A stretch of DNA of 38,017 nt from an uncultured Lachnospira sp. (GCA_944381165.1 CALWKC010000027.1:1-38017), one strand, 5' to 3'. Shown: positions 22,214 through 31,554, counted from the stretch's first letter. A program made the numbers and translations. The notes: generated from the letters alone by a model not told the origin.

Positions 22214-23644
22214 TTAAACATTAATTTCAGCAGTCATTCCAAGCTCTGAAGCATTTTCAGAAAGTATCGGAGCGATAACCTCAGAAAGATACTCCTCAAC
22301 CTGCTCCTTTGAACGCCCGACGTACTTTGAAGGCTCAAGCTTAGCCTGAAGCTCTTCAAGCGTAACATTAAACATAGGGTCTGCCGCAATAAGCTCTAAC
22401 AGATTATTGTCAAGCCCCTCCTGCTTAACTCTCTTTCCTGCCTCCATTGAAAGCTCACGTATGCGCTCGTGAAGTTCCTGCCTGTCCCCGCCTGCTTTTA
22501 CGGCGTCCATCATAATATTTTCTGTCGCCATAAACGGAAGCTCTGACATAAGTCTTCTGTTAATAACCTTCTCGTATACTACAAGACCGTCAACTACATT
22601 TAAGTACAGATCAAGAATACCGTCTACCGCAAGGAAGCCCTCAGGAACAGACATTCTCTTATTTGCAGAATCGTCAAGCGTTCTCTCAAACCACTGTGTA
22701 GATGATACAATAGCAGGGTTTAACGCGTCCGCTATAACGAAATCGGCAAGTGAGGCCATTCTCTCGCTTCTCATAGGATTGCGCTTGTATGCCATCGCTG
22801 ATGAGCCAATCTGTGATTTCTCAAACGGCTCCTCAACCTCCTTTAAATGCTGCAAAAGACGAATGTCATTTGAGAACTTATGGGCACTCGCTGCTATTCC
22901 CGCAAGAACATTGAGAACTCTCGTGTCGACCTTTCTGGAATATGTCTGTCCCGACACCGGAACGCACTCGTCAAAGCCCATTTTAGCCGCAATCTTTCCG
23001 TCTATCTGACGGATTTTTTCATGGTCTCCGTTAAAAAGCTCGAGGAAAGAAGCCTGTGTTCCGGTTGTTCCCTTACAGCCCAAAAGCTTCATTGTAGAGA
23101 GAACATAATCCACGTCCTCCAAATCCATTACAAGCTCGTTGAGCCAAAGAGTCGCACGCTTTCCCACAGTTGTAGGCTGAGCAGGCTGAAAATGAGTAAA
23201 CGCCAGAGTAGGCAAAGCCTTATACTTATCCGCAAATTTTGAAAGCTCGCTGATTACATTAATCAGCTTTTTGCGGACAAGCTTCAATGCCTCTGTCATT
23301 ACAATAATATCCGTATTGTCTCCTACATAGCATGAAGTCGCTCCCAGATGAATAATCCCCTTAGCCTTAGGACACTGAAGACCATATGCGTACACATGAG
23401 ACATTACATCGTGTCTGACTTCCTTTTCACGCTTTTTCGCGTCCTCATAATTGATATTATCTTTATTAGCCTTGAGCTCTTCTATCTGCTCGTCAGTTAT
23501 GTCAAGCCCAAGCTCCTTCTCTGTCTCCGCAAGCGCAATCCACAGCTTTCTCCATGTCTTGAACTTCATATCCGGTGAAAAAATATACTGCATCTCCTTG
23601 CTGGCATATCTCTCCGCAAGAGGTGTCTGGTATCTGTCGTTCAT
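22214..23644 (-). CDS. purB: Adenylosuccinate lyase
   Basis: Cleaves SAICAR and adenylosuccinate in purine synthesis. 476 aa from the ATG at 23644 (MNDRYQTPLAERYAS) with AAAGGCGG upstream. The longest frame reaches 23842 but runs through the hairpin-rich leader and promoter. Signature loop GSSAMAYKRNPMRSERM and the preceding THFQPAQPTTVGKR and GATSCYVGDN are all present; the ending VIAPILSENASELG is usual for the long Firmicutes PurB. Transcribed alone, with a leader of about 140 bases, and a consensus-like promoter (23789-23817). Confidence 0.95.
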   Translation of the reverse strand: MNDRYQTPLAERYASKEMQYIFSPDMKFKTWRKLWIALAETEKELGLDITDEQIEELKANKDNINYEDAKKREKEVRHDVMSHVYAYGLQCPKAKGIIHLGATSCYVGDNTDIIVMTEALKLVRKKLINVISELSKFADKYKALPTLAFTHFQPAQPTTVGKRATLWLNELVMDLEDVDYVLSTMKLLGCKGTTGTQASFLELFNGDHEKIRQIDGKIAAKMGFDECVPVSGQTYSRKVDTRVLNVLAGIAASAHKFSNDIRLLQHLKEVEEPFEKSQIGSSAMAYKRNPMRSERMASLADFVIADALNPAIVSSTQWFERTLDDSANKRMSVPEGFLAVDGILDLYLNVVDGLVVYEKVINRRLMSELPFMATENIMMDAVKAGGDRQELHERIRELSMEAGKRVKQEGLDNNLLELIAADPMFNVTLEELQAKLEPSKYVGRSKEQVEEYLSEVIAPILSENASELGMTAEINV

Positions 23645-23788
23645 GCTTAAATCCGCCTTTCGTAAATAAAAATTATTGTTCCGGCAATACACCGGCACTG
23701 CTGACGCTGTTTTCCATGTTTTTGACAATATTTTTGTCATCTCAGGTTTGCCTTCGGCAAACCTGCATGCGTCAGCTTTGCTGACGCT
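23645..23788 (-). promoter_or_regulatory. purB leader with four hairpins
   Basis: Four hairpins lie in series: CCGG/CCGG (23681-23695), TGACAA/TTGTCA (23723-23739), a perfect 10-bp stem CAGGTTTGCC/GGCAAACCTG (23743-23765) and a perfect 8-bp stem GCGTCAGC/GCTGACGC (23769-23787). GCTGACGCT occurs twice (23700 and 23780). The promoter would start RNA at about 23782, so all but the last hairpin lie in the 5' leader. No purine riboswitch consensus is recognised. Confidence 0.65.
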
Positions 23789-23817
23789 ATTGTAACATAC
23801 CGCCCCTGGTATTTCAA
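23789..23817 (-). promoter_or_regulatory. purB promoter
   Basis: On the minus strand TTGAAA (23817-23812) and TACAAT (23794-23789) are exactly 17 bp apart, a strong sigma-A promoter about 145 bases before the purB ATG. Confidence 0.75.
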
Positions 23818-23862
23818 TTATCCATTTACAATACCTGTACAATATTTACGCCTCATATTTAA

Positions 23863-25020
23863 TTATTCTTTTGAAAACCTGTATTTACCTTTTCCGTAAC
23901 CTGATACAGGTTTGATAATTTCTGCCTTCACCAGTTTAGAAATCAGCTTTGAAGCACTTGAATTCTGAAGTCCAAGAAGCTCGACGACGGCACTTCTTCC
24001 AAATATTTCACCATAACCAAACCTTTCAAACATTTTATGGATATGAGCGATTGTCTTACTTGAGAAAAACTTTGATTTTTCCAAAATTATACTCTCAATG
24101 TCTGATTTCGTTTTTTGAAAATCTACTTTTTGATCTTCAATATATGCTTTTTCGCTTTGAATGTCTACTTTTTGCTCTCTAATAACTACTTTTTTTGCAG
24201 CTAAAAGTCCACTTATGTGCAGATGTCGATTATGCAATTCATTTTTCTCATTCAGAAGCATATTTCTTAAAAATACTTCAAGATACTCCGTCGTTTCATA
24301 AACACCTTTTTGAAGGTTGGTATAATTTGCACGAACAAGCGCATTTCTGAAATACCACGCATTTTCTGCAAAAATATCATTGTTCGCTGAAAATCCAAGC
24401 GTTCTCAGGTACTTTATAAAAAATACGGCAGTTGTTCTTGTATTGCCCTCACAAAAAATATGGATTTGCCATAACCTTGAAACAAATAATGCAAGATGAC
24501 GGATAATATCTTCCATTGAAAGCCCTTTATAACTAAAGCTCTTTTCCTGCTCAAAATCGTATTCAAGGGTTGCTCCCAATTCGGAAGCGCTTCCGTATAA
24601 AACAGTTGCGCCGTCCAAAACCCATTCTTTTTTCGTGATATTATAATCTCTTATTTTTCCTGCATGCTTGTATATACCTTCAAACAATCTGCGATGAATA
24701 GCTATATATTCATTTGGCGAAAATGTAAAAGCTGTTTCCGACAAAATCTGTGTAATTCGTACAGATACCTTATCTGCTTCTTCAGTGCGCTCACCGTCAG
24801 CAGTCTCAGGTCTTTCATCATAATAACCGTCAATAAGATTTCGGGCTTCCTGTAACGATATTTTCCCTTCAATATTTTTAATAGCAGTATTAATCAGATA
24901 TTCAGAGGGCTTTAATCCGTCTACTGCCTGTAATCCGATAGCCGTTCCCCATGCATAGCCACTACTTACCTTATCGGCTTCAACCTCTCTCAAATACTCC
25001 TTAAATGGGTCTTTATCCAT
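23863..25020 (-). CDS. Fic-domain AMPylase-like protein, 385 aa
   Basis: Transfers AMP (or related) to hydroxyls of target proteins. Start at 25020 with GGGAG upstream. The Fic motif is HIFCEGNTR (His187 to Arg195), with the catalytic His and the anion-binding GN and Arg, close to the HPFxxGNGR consensus though the last GR has become TR. An N-terminal segment AIKNIEGKIS (46-55) recalls the inhibitory helix ([ST]xxxE[GN]) but has Ile at the Ser/Thr position. The C-terminus has a coiled part (REQKVDIQSEKAYIEDQKVDF) and a winged-helix unit (335-385). Such Fic/DOC-HTH proteins may be toxins or regulators. Independent gene upstream of purB. Confidence 0.88.
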   Translation of the reverse strand: MDKDPFKEYLREVEADKVSSGYAWGTAIGLQAVDGLKPSEYLINTAIKNIEGKISLQEARNLIDGYYDERPETADGERTEEADKVSVRITQILSETAFTFSPNEYIAIHRRLFEGIYKHAGKIRDYNITKKEWVLDGATVLYGSASELGATLEYDFEQEKSFSYKGLSMEDIIRHLALFVSRLWQIHIFCEGNTRTTAVFFIKYLRTLGFSANNDIFAENAWYFRNALVRANYTNLQKGVYETTEYLEVFLRNMLLNEKNELHNRHLHISGLLAAKKVVIREQKVDIQSEKAYIEDQKVDFQKTKSDIESIILEKSKFFSSKTIAHIHKMFERFGYGEIFGRSAVVELLGLQNSSASKLISKLVKAEIIKPVSGYGKGKYRFSKE

Positions 25021-25183
25021 ATATCTCCCACTACCTTCGTTAATTTTAATTACTATTATTATAAAATCGGGGATAAAAATATACAATCCATTATTATAAT
25101 ATTATCTATTTTTATTTCGTTTAAAATCACCGCCAAAACAATCGCAGCAGTTACAATAAACCCAATCCAAAACTTTCCCGCTC

Positions 25184-25666
25184 TCAAAATGTTAATCTCA
25201 TCTGATACCAAACGGCATTGCCGTGCGAGGATTTTGAAATTCCCTCACTTACAAAGCCAAACTTTGCATAATAATGCACCAGCTTGTCTTTACAGGTTAG
25301 GACAACGCCCTTTCTCCCCTGTTCTTTTGCGTCAGATACAGCTCTTAAAATCAGCTCGCCGGCATACCCTTTCCTTCTGTACTCCGGGATTGTATTAACG
25401 CCGAATATCATCTGCCAGTCTCCGCTTTCATCGTGCAACGCGGCATTCTCATACATTTCATCTGCCAAATCCCGCTCATTTGTAACCATTCCGTCGACAA
25501 ACGCAATTAACCTGTCACCATCAAACATAAGCCAGAAATGATTTGCATAAAATTTCAATCTGTCCTCAAGCTCATCTATTGTCGCCGCCTCAGCCTCAGG
25601 AAAACATCTTCTCTCAACGTCAGCAAGCTTGTACGCATCTTCCAGCACCGCATTTCTAATAAACAT
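25184..25666 (-). CDS. GNAT acetyltransferase, 160 aa
   Basis: The acetyl-CoA loop is IPEYRRKGYAGELILRAVSDAKEQG (motif RxxGxA), preceded by a beta strand WQMIFGVNTI. The N-terminal FIRNAVLEDAYKLADVERRCFPEAEAATIDELEDRL matches the amine/aminoglycoside-type GNATs, as does the ending LVHYYAKFGFVSEG. I use the ATG at 25666 (CGGAG 9 bases before); 25672 is the alternative. Substrate unknown. It is followed by Fic 163 bp downstream and divergent from GH43 with 202 bp between; I see no clear promoter in that AT-rich gap. Confidence 0.85.
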   Translation of the reverse strand: MFIRNAVLEDAYKLADVERRCFPEAEAATIDELEDRLKFYANHFWLMFDGDRLIAFVDGMVTNERDLADEMYENAALHDESGDWQMIFGVNTIPEYRRKGYAGELILRAVSDAKEQGRKGVVLTCKDKLVHYYAKFGFVSEGISKSSHGNAVWYQMRLTF

Positions 25667-25868
25667 TCTCATACACTCCGTTTCATTTTTAAAATATTTT
25701 ATTGTTAAATTACAAAAAGTTTTTCTGTAAAAAATATTTTTCAGACAACCTTTTGCCTTGCAAATATGACGCAGAATTTCTATCATATATCCCGGATATA
25801 CAAAACAGACTCTATATACTTCAAACAAGAAAAATTTTAGACATAATTATTTAAGGAGGTCAAAACTT

Positions 25869-27491
25869 ATGCTTTTTAAAAACCCAATTATTCCGGGCTA
25901 CAACCCTGACCCCAGTATTTGCCGTGTAGGCAAAGATTTTTATCTGGTCAACTCGACATTTGAATTTTTCCCGGGAGTTCCGATATACCACAGCCAAAAT
26001 CTGGTGAACTGGAAATTAATCGGTTATTGTCTTACCCGCCGTTCTCAGCTTGAGCTCGAGGACTGCCGCAATTCCGGCGGAATTTACGCTCCTACAATTC
26101 GCTGGCACAACGGAATTTTCTATATGATTACCACAAACGTAACCGACAAAGGAAATTTTGTTGTACACACTGACGATATTAACGGAGAATGGTCGGACCC
26201 TGCCTGGATTGACCAGGGCGGAATAGACCCGTCGCTTTTCTGGGATGACGATGAGCGCTGCTATTACTGTTCAACCGGCACTCTTGACGGAGTGCGAGGC
26301 ATTGTCGCATTTGAGATTAATCCTCTGACAGGTGAAATTCTGTCGGACAAGCACCTTATAAGCACGGGCTGCGGAGGCCAGTGCGCAGAGGGACCCCATA
26401 TATACAAAAAGGACGGCTGGTATTATCTGATGATTGCCGAGGGCGGCACCGAGTACGCTCACCGCGAGACAATACAGCGCTCCAAAGCAATTTACGGACC
26501 ATACACACCATGTCCTCATAATCCTATTATATCACATAAAGAATATAAAAAATCTGAAATTCAGGCCACGGGGCATGCCGATCTGGTATCGGATGAAAAC
26601 GGCAACTGGTGGCTTGTATTCCTGGGAATCAGGCGTTTCAGCCATGCCCTGCTTCACAATCTCGGCAGAGAGACATTTCTAGCACCTGTCTCATGGGACG
26701 AGGACGGCTGGCCGGTAGTGGGCTACAACGGAAACGGAACAATAGAGCTCATTATGGACGCTCCTCTTCCAGGAGCTGACTGCGCAGATACGCTCGCAAA
26801 CACCCGTATCGACGAAAAGACCGGACTGCCTATGCTTTTTGCCGACCACTCGGTAAACATTGATTTCCACAGTGCAGAGCCTGACAAACGCCTGCAATTT
26901 ACAAGAAATCCCGACATGTCGCACTATAATTTCAACAGCAGCGACGGGACATTAACGCTTACAGGCACAGATATAACCTTAAACGAGCCGGGAAAATCGC
27001 CTACTATTCTCTCGTTTAAACAGCCGGAATTTACTACAACACTCACGGCGTGCTTAAATATAGACAAATCCGATGCCGGGCGTGCCGGAGTCGCCGCATA
27101 TTACAACAACGATTATCACTACGAAATTTATATAGGAAATGACGAAAACGGAAAATATATCGGCTTTTATAAGCATATACACGACATGGGAGCAGAGATT
27201 GCGCACATTCCCATGACAGCAGGGGACAACAGCTCTCACCTTCTTGTAAAAATTGATACTGACCGCGAAAAATACACGTTTTCATATGCGCTATCAGACA
27301 CTCCAAATTTAAATGCCCGCATTGCGTATAAAACCATCGGCTCAGGTCTCAACGCAGGCTTAAGCACCGAGGGCACGCGAACAATGACCTTTACGGGAAC
27401 ACTGTTCTCGCTTTTTGCCGAAAACGGTCTCGGCACATTTGAAAACGGAGTGCAGCTTGTCATAAATCCCGATGAAAATTATAAGCTGTGA
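25869..27491 (+). CDS. GH43 glycoside hydrolase, likely beta-xylosidase/arabinofuranosidase
   Basis: 540 aa without signal peptide, so cytoplasmic. A five-bladed beta propeller spans about 1-310, with the nucleophile-side Asp14 in NPDPS, the pKa-modulating Asp120 in GGIDPSLFW and the catalytic acid Glu174 in CAEGPHIY. A C-terminal beta-sandwich (330-535, ending VQLVINPDENYKL) is the extra domain of intracellular xylosidases. It would act on imported xylo- or arabino-oligosaccharides. AAGGAGG precedes the ATG at 8 bases. No transporter or regulator lies beside it. Terminator directly follows. Exact specificity cannot be read from sequence. Confidence 0.92.
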   Translation: MLFKNPIIPGYNPDPSICRVGKDFYLVNSTFEFFPGVPIYHSQNLVNWKLIGYCLTRRSQLELEDCRNSGGIYAPTIRWHNGIFYMITTNVTDKGNFVVHTDDINGEWSDPAWIDQGGIDPSLFWDDDERCYYCSTGTLDGVRGIVAFEINPLTGEILSDKHLISTGCGGQCAEGPHIYKKDGWYYLMIAEGGTEYAHRETIQRSKAIYGPYTPCPHNPIISHKEYKKSEIQATGHADLVSDENGNWWLVFLGIRRFSHALLHNLGRETFLAPVSWDEDGWPVVGYNGNGTIELIMDAPLPGADCADTLANTRIDEKTGLPMLFADHSVNIDFHSAEPDKRLQFTRNPDMSHYNFNSSDGTLTLTGTDITLNEPGKSPTILSFKQPEFTTTLTACLNIDKSDAGRAGVAAYYNNDYHYEIYIGNDENGKYIGFYKHIHDMGAEIAHIPMTAGDNSSHLLVKIDTDREKYTFSYALSDTPNLNARIAYKTIGSGLNAGLSTEGTRTMTFTGTLFSLFAENGLGTFENGVQLVINPDENYKL

Positions 27492-27502
27492 TTTAAAATT
27501 AA

Positions 27503-27538
27503 GCGGACTGCACAATTTAATGCAGTCCGCCTATTTTA
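27503..27538 (+). terminator. Bidirectional terminator between GH43 and purF
   Basis: GCGGACTGCA (27503-27512) and TGCAGTCCGC (27521-27530) form a perfect 10-bp stem with an 8-base loop, followed by CTATTTTATTT on the plus strand and TTAATTTTA on the minus. It serves GH43 and the converging purF. Confidence 0.85.
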
Positions 27539-27589
27539 TTTCATATATTATTTTTATTTAAACATGTGAGCATGTGAAATTCTTTTTCA

Positions 27590-29029
27590 TCAGCCCATCT
27601 CTCCGCGAATATCCTGCGTAGGCGGCTCCATCGGATAATTTCCCGTAAAGCACGCATCACAGTAGCCTGTCTGACCGCAAATCATCTCGCTTAATCTGTC
27701 CACTTCAAGATACCCCAAAGAATCGGCTCCTATCTTTTTGCAGATTTCATCAACCGAATTGCCCGAAGCAATAAGCTGGTCCTCAGAAGGAATATCCGTT
27801 CCGAAATAACACGGATGCTTAAACGGAGGCGAGCTTATGCGCACATGTACCTCCTTCGCGCCTGAATTTTTAAGAAGATTAACAATCCTCGCGCTTGTGG
27901 TACCGCGAACAATAGAATCATCAATCATAATGACACGTTTTCCGTCCACAGCCTCCTTCAGGACATTAAGCTTTACCTTAACGCTGGATTCCCTCTGCTC
28001 CTGTCTCGGCTTAATAAACGTTCTTCCAACATAATTATTTTTTATAAACGCATTTCCGTAAGGTATGCCGGATTCAAGCGAATAACCGAGAGCCGCAGGA
28101 TTACCGGATTCCGGAACTCCAACAACAATATCCGCGTCTACCGGATGTGTCTTTGCGAGAATTCTTCCGGCATTTATTCTTGACTCATATACTCCCATAC
28201 CGTCAATTTTGCTGTCAGGCCTTGCAAAATAAATATACTCGAATATACATCTTGCTTTCTTTTCCTGGCAAAGCGATGTGTCAGACTCAATTCCTTTGCT
28301 TGTAATAGTTACAATCTCGCCCGGAAGCACATCTCTCACAAATTCAGCGCCAACAGTATCAAGAGCACATGTCTCTGATGAAAGAAAATATGCGTTATCT
28401 CTCTTTCCGATACAAAGCGGCTTAAATCCGAACGGGTCTCTAGCACCTATAAGCTTTCTCGGGCTCATAACAATGAGAGAATATGCGCCCTTTATTTTAA
28501 GCATGGCATTTTTGACAGCTTCCTCAACAGTACCAACCTTCAGTCTCTCTCTTGCAATAAGATATGCTATAACCTCAGAGTCAATAGTTGTCTGGAAAAT
28601 CGCGCCCGTATAAGACAGCTCCTCACGGAGTTCAACCGCATTGAGCAAATTTCCGTTGTGCGCCATTCCGAGCGTTCCTTTAACATAGTTAAGAACAAGC
28701 GGCTGTGCATTCTCGCGAATGCTGCCTCCCGCTGTCGAATAACGAACATGTCCTACCCCGATATTTCCCTTTAACTTTTCAAGATTTTCAGGGTCAAACA
28801 CTTCATTTACCAGCCCCATATCTTTATAGGACAGCACCTTGCCCTTAGGTCCCTCGGTATCACTCACGGCAATGCCGCAGCTCTCCTGCCCTCTGTGCTG
28901 AAGCGCAAATAAACCATAATATATAGTAGACGCCACATCATGACCGTCAAAATCATACACGCCAAAGACTCCGCACTCTTCATGCAGTCCGTCATCTTCA
29001 ACATTTCTCGTCAGATTATTGTTATTCAT
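27590..29029 (-). CDS. purF: Amidophosphoribosyltransferase (PurF)
   Basis: First committed step of purine synthesis. Residues 1-18 form a propeptide removed to expose Cys19 (HEECGVFGVYD), the glutamine-amidotransferase nucleophile. Four cysteines for the 4Fe-4S cluster of Bacillus-type PurF are visible: KARCIFEYIYF, FKHPCYFG, and GYCDACF. The phosphoribosyl motif VIMIDDSIVRGTTSARIV is intact. 479 aa. It lies 44 bp after purC in the same direction, so purC-purF are cotranscribed. Feedback by purine nucleotides is expected from the family. GGAG precedes the ATG. Confidence 0.96.
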   Translation of the reverse strand: MNNNNLTRNVEDDGLHEECGVFGVYDFDGHDVASTIYYGLFALQHRGQESCGIAVSDTEGPKGKVLSYKDMGLVNEVFDPENLEKLKGNIGVGHVRYSTAGGSIRENAQPLVLNYVKGTLGMAHNGNLLNAVELREELSYTGAIFQTTIDSEVIAYLIARERLKVGTVEEAVKNAMLKIKGAYSLIVMSPRKLIGARDPFGFKPLCIGKRDNAYFLSSETCALDTVGAEFVRDVLPGEIVTITSKGIESDTSLCQEKKARCIFEYIYFARPDSKIDGMGVYESRINAGRILAKTHPVDADIVVGVPESGNPAALGYSLESGIPYGNAFIKNNYVGRTFIKPRQEQRESSVKVKLNVLKEAVDGKRVIMIDDSIVRGTTSARIVNLLKNSGAKEVHVRISSPPFKHPCYFGTDIPSEDQLIASGNSVDEICKKIGADSLGYLEVDRLSEMICGQTGYCDACFTGNYPMEPPTQDIRGEMG

Positions 29030-29073
29030 TTACATCTCCAAATTATATAATTTCTAAATTCAATCCAGTTAAT

Positions 29074-29949
29074 TTATTTAGAAAAAGGTGTTCCTGTCAG
29101 CAGCTCATATGCTTCCTTATACTTGTCAACAGTCTTTGCAACTACCTCCTCAGGAAGCAGCAGGTCATTGTCAGGATTTGCCTTAAGCCAGTCTCTCACA
29201 AACTGCTTGTCAAACGAAGGCTGTCCCTGACCAGGCTTGTATCCCTCTAACGGCCAAAATCTTGAGCTGTCAGGTGTGAGCATCTCATCACCGATAACTA
29301 CATTATCATTTTCATCAAGACCAAACTCAAACTTTGTATCAGCTATAATAATTCCCTTGCTGAGCGCATACTCGGCACACTTCTTGTAAAGTTCTATTGT
29401 GCAGTCCTTAATCTTTGTAGCATAATACTCGCCCTTTCCAGGATAAACCTTTTCAAGCACCTCTATACTCTTCTCAAAAGAAATATTTTCGTCATGGTCA
29501 CCTATTTCAGCTTTAGTGCTAGGAGTATAAATCGGCTCAGGCAGCTTATCTGACTCAACAAGACCTTCCGGAAGCTTAATTCCGCACACTGTACCGTTTT
29601 CCTTATAGCTTGCCCATCCGCTTCCCGTTATATATCCTCTGACGATACATTCAATAGGAAGCATCTTGAGCTTCTTGCACATCATGCTTCTGCCCTTATA
29701 TTCATCGCTGCGGAAAAACTCCGGCATATCATTTACATCCACGGAAATCATATGATTAGGTACAATATCCTTTGTAAAATCAAACCAGAACTTAGACATC
29801 TGTGTAAGAACAGCTCCCTTGTCGGTAATTTTATTTTTAAGAATATTGTCAAATGCAGAGATACGGTCAGTCGCAACCATAATCAGGCTGTCGCCGTTGT
29901 CGTACACCTCTCTTACTTTTCCCTCATAAAGCAGTTTCAAGTTTTCCAT
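29074..29949 (-). CDS. purC: SAICAR synthetase (PurC)
   Basis: Phosphoribosylaminoimidazole-succinocarboxamide synthase, 291 aa, start at 29949 (MENLKLLYEGKVREVY) with GGAGG 7 bases upstream; the longer frame to 30030 has none. The ATP-binding opening YEGKVREVYDNGDSLIMVATDRISAFD, the IECIVRGYITGSGWASY segment and IIADTKFEFGLDENDNVVIGDEMLTPDSSRFWP are all diagnostic, and it is of the longer (eukaryote/Clostridium-like) class. purF follows. The 146-bp upstream gap is AT-rich with no clear riboswitch. Confidence 0.96.
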   Translation of the reverse strand: MENLKLLYEGKVREVYDNGDSLIMVATDRISAFDNILKNKITDKGAVLTQMSKFWFDFTKDIVPNHMISVDVNDMPEFFRSDEYKGRSMMCKKLKMLPIECIVRGYITGSGWASYKENGTVCGIKLPEGLVESDKLPEPIYTPSTKAEIGDHDENISFEKSIEVLEKVYPGKGEYYATKIKDCTIELYKKCAEYALSKGIIIADTKFEFGLDENDNVVIGDEMLTPDSSRFWPLEGYKPGQGQPSFDKQFVRDWLKANPDNDLLLPEEVVAKTVDKYKEAYELLTGTPFSK

Positions 29950-30095
29950 TATAATCCTCCGTTTCTGTACATGCCTTGTCCTGTTACACATGTTTAAAGG
30001 ACACATGGCGTTTTCCGTTAAATTTTTCAATTAAAAATTATTTTACAAAATACAGACAGATTATATAACAAATATACTCCAAAATCAATATGATT

Positions 30096-31481
30096 TTACC
30101 CGGGCAATGCATGGCACACATCCACATTTTCAATGCGTATATTTTCACCCGAAACAACATTCTCTTTTTTTGCCGTAAACACGGAATTTTTAATTGTAAT
30201 ATCTGAAATTGTCTCCGGACGTCCGTTTATAGGCTCAAGCTTTATAGCGGTCTCGCAGCCTGAACAGGCAACATTTTCAATATTAATATTTTTAAAATAC
30301 GGAACGTCGCTCTCGTCAACCTGCTGTATTTTCTCATTTTTATCAAGAGAATTGAGCACATAGCCCATTGTCATTATGACAGCCTCCGCCTTTATGTTTA
30401 CCATATTAATGCCGCGCACCGTTATGTCCTCAACTACTCCGCCGCGTCCCATAGCACTTTTTATGCGGACGCCAACGTCGGTACCCGTAAACGTACAGTT
30501 TTCAACAAGAATATTCTTAACTCCGCGCGACATCTCGCTGCCGATAACAAAACCGCCGTGCCCGTCGTTTACAAGACAATCGTGAATATAAAGATTTTCG
30601 CACGGGGCGACAAAAGTCCTTGCCTCGGCATTTTTGCCGGATTTAATACATATAGCGTCGTCCCCGGTCTCAAAAACACTGTCGTAAATCTCGACATTGT
30701 GGCATGACTCAACGTCAATTCCGTCTCCGTTCTGTGCATGATAAGGATTGCTTATCTTTACATTTCTCACAGTGAGATTTTTACAGAAAATCGGATGTAT
30801 GTTCCACGCCGGAGAATTCATAAACGTAGCGTTCTCCAATAGAACATTTGTACAGTTCTTAAGCTCAACCATAACAGGTCTGTAAAAATCATAGAAATCC
30901 TCAGCCTGCTTCAGCACCTCCTGCTGATTTCCCTGAATATTATTTTTGTTGCCCAGATATGCGCTCTCTGTAGGAAGCCATATACCTCCCTCCTTAGTGT
31001 CTATAACATAACTGCTTTTCTCAAGCAGCGCTTTCCACTGTCTGTCTGTAAGCTTAAATTGCTTAACCGGTCTCCATAAATCGCCGCTTCCGTCAATCAC
31101 TCCATAGCCGCTTATGGCAATATCAGAGGCTCCCTCTGCAGATACCGGAGAGACTGCACGAATACACTCCTGCCCTTCATAGTTTGTTATAACAAGAGGA
31201 TAGTCCTCCATATTTTTTGTGAATTTGAGCACCGCTCCGCGCTCAAGATAGAGACGCACTCCCGACAGAAGCTTTATCGGAGCGCTCATCCATATTCCTG
31301 ACGGTATTACAACTGTTCCGCCGCCCTGATTTGATATTCCCTCTATCGCTCCGTTGATAGCCTTCGCATTTGTCCGCCCTGTGTTATCGTCAAACACATT
31401 TTTCACAGCACCGTACTCTGTAATAATAACCTTTCTGTCCGGGAATTCCGGAACAACAACCTTAAAATTTTCTTTTATCAT
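30096..31481 (-). CDS. GH28 polygalacturonase-type hydrolase
   Basis: 461 aa with a right-handed beta-helix. GH28 catalytic residues are clear: NGDGID (Asp253), TGDDAI (Asp274, Asp275), NDGHGG (His308) and RIK (Arg339-Lys341). The N-terminal part (EYGAVKNVFDDNTGRTNAKAINGAIEGISNQGGGTVVIPSG) is the usual pectin-lyase-like entry. No signal peptide: it likely acts in the cytoplasm on imported oligogalacturonides, maybe as an exo-enzyme. GGAG precedes the ATG. It follows gatB in the same direction after a long hairpin at 31511-31554. Confidence 0.93.
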   Translation of the reverse strand: MIKENFKVVVPEFPDRKVIITEYGAVKNVFDDNTGRTNAKAINGAIEGISNQGGGTVVIPSGIWMSAPIKLLSGVRLYLERGAVLKFTKNMEDYPLVITNYEGQECIRAVSPVSAEGASDIAISGYGVIDGSGDLWRPVKQFKLTDRQWKALLEKSSYVIDTKEGGIWLPTESAYLGNKNNIQGNQQEVLKQAEDFYDFYRPVMVELKNCTNVLLENATFMNSPAWNIHPIFCKNLTVRNVKISNPYHAQNGDGIDVESCHNVEIYDSVFETGDDAICIKSGKNAEARTFVAPCENLYIHDCLVNDGHGGFVIGSEMSRGVKNILVENCTFTGTDVGVRIKSAMGRGGVVEDITVRGINMVNIKAEAVIMTMGYVLNSLDKNEKIQQVDESDVPYFKNINIENVACSGCETAIKLEPINGRPETISDITIKNSVFTAKKENVVSGENIRIENVDVCHALPG

Positions 31482-31510
31482 AGAATCTCCATTCCGCCAT
31501 TCCTGCCTTG

Positions 31511-31554
31511 TCGCACAAAGCCGGACTGCTTGGCAGTCCGGCTTAAATGTGCGA
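31511..31554 (-). terminator. Long hairpin after gatB
   Basis: AGCCGGACTGC (31519-31529) and GCAGTCCGGCT (31533-31543) form a perfect 11-bp stem with loop TTG, extended after small bulges by TCGCACA/TGTGCGA. No long T run follows on either strand (CTTTG on the minus), so termination may be partial, allowing some read-through into GH28. Its core matches the terminator at 27503. Confidence 0.55.

Noticed and set aside
23645-23842. N-terminal extension of purB by 66 codons
   Set aside because: It would translate the promoter and four hairpins; the ATG at 23644 has a ribosome site and gives the normal PurB length.
25667-25868. Regulatory RNA between GNAT and GH43
   Set aside because: AT-rich sequence without a convincing stem or promoter pair; only the AAGGAGG ribosome site of GH43 is clear.
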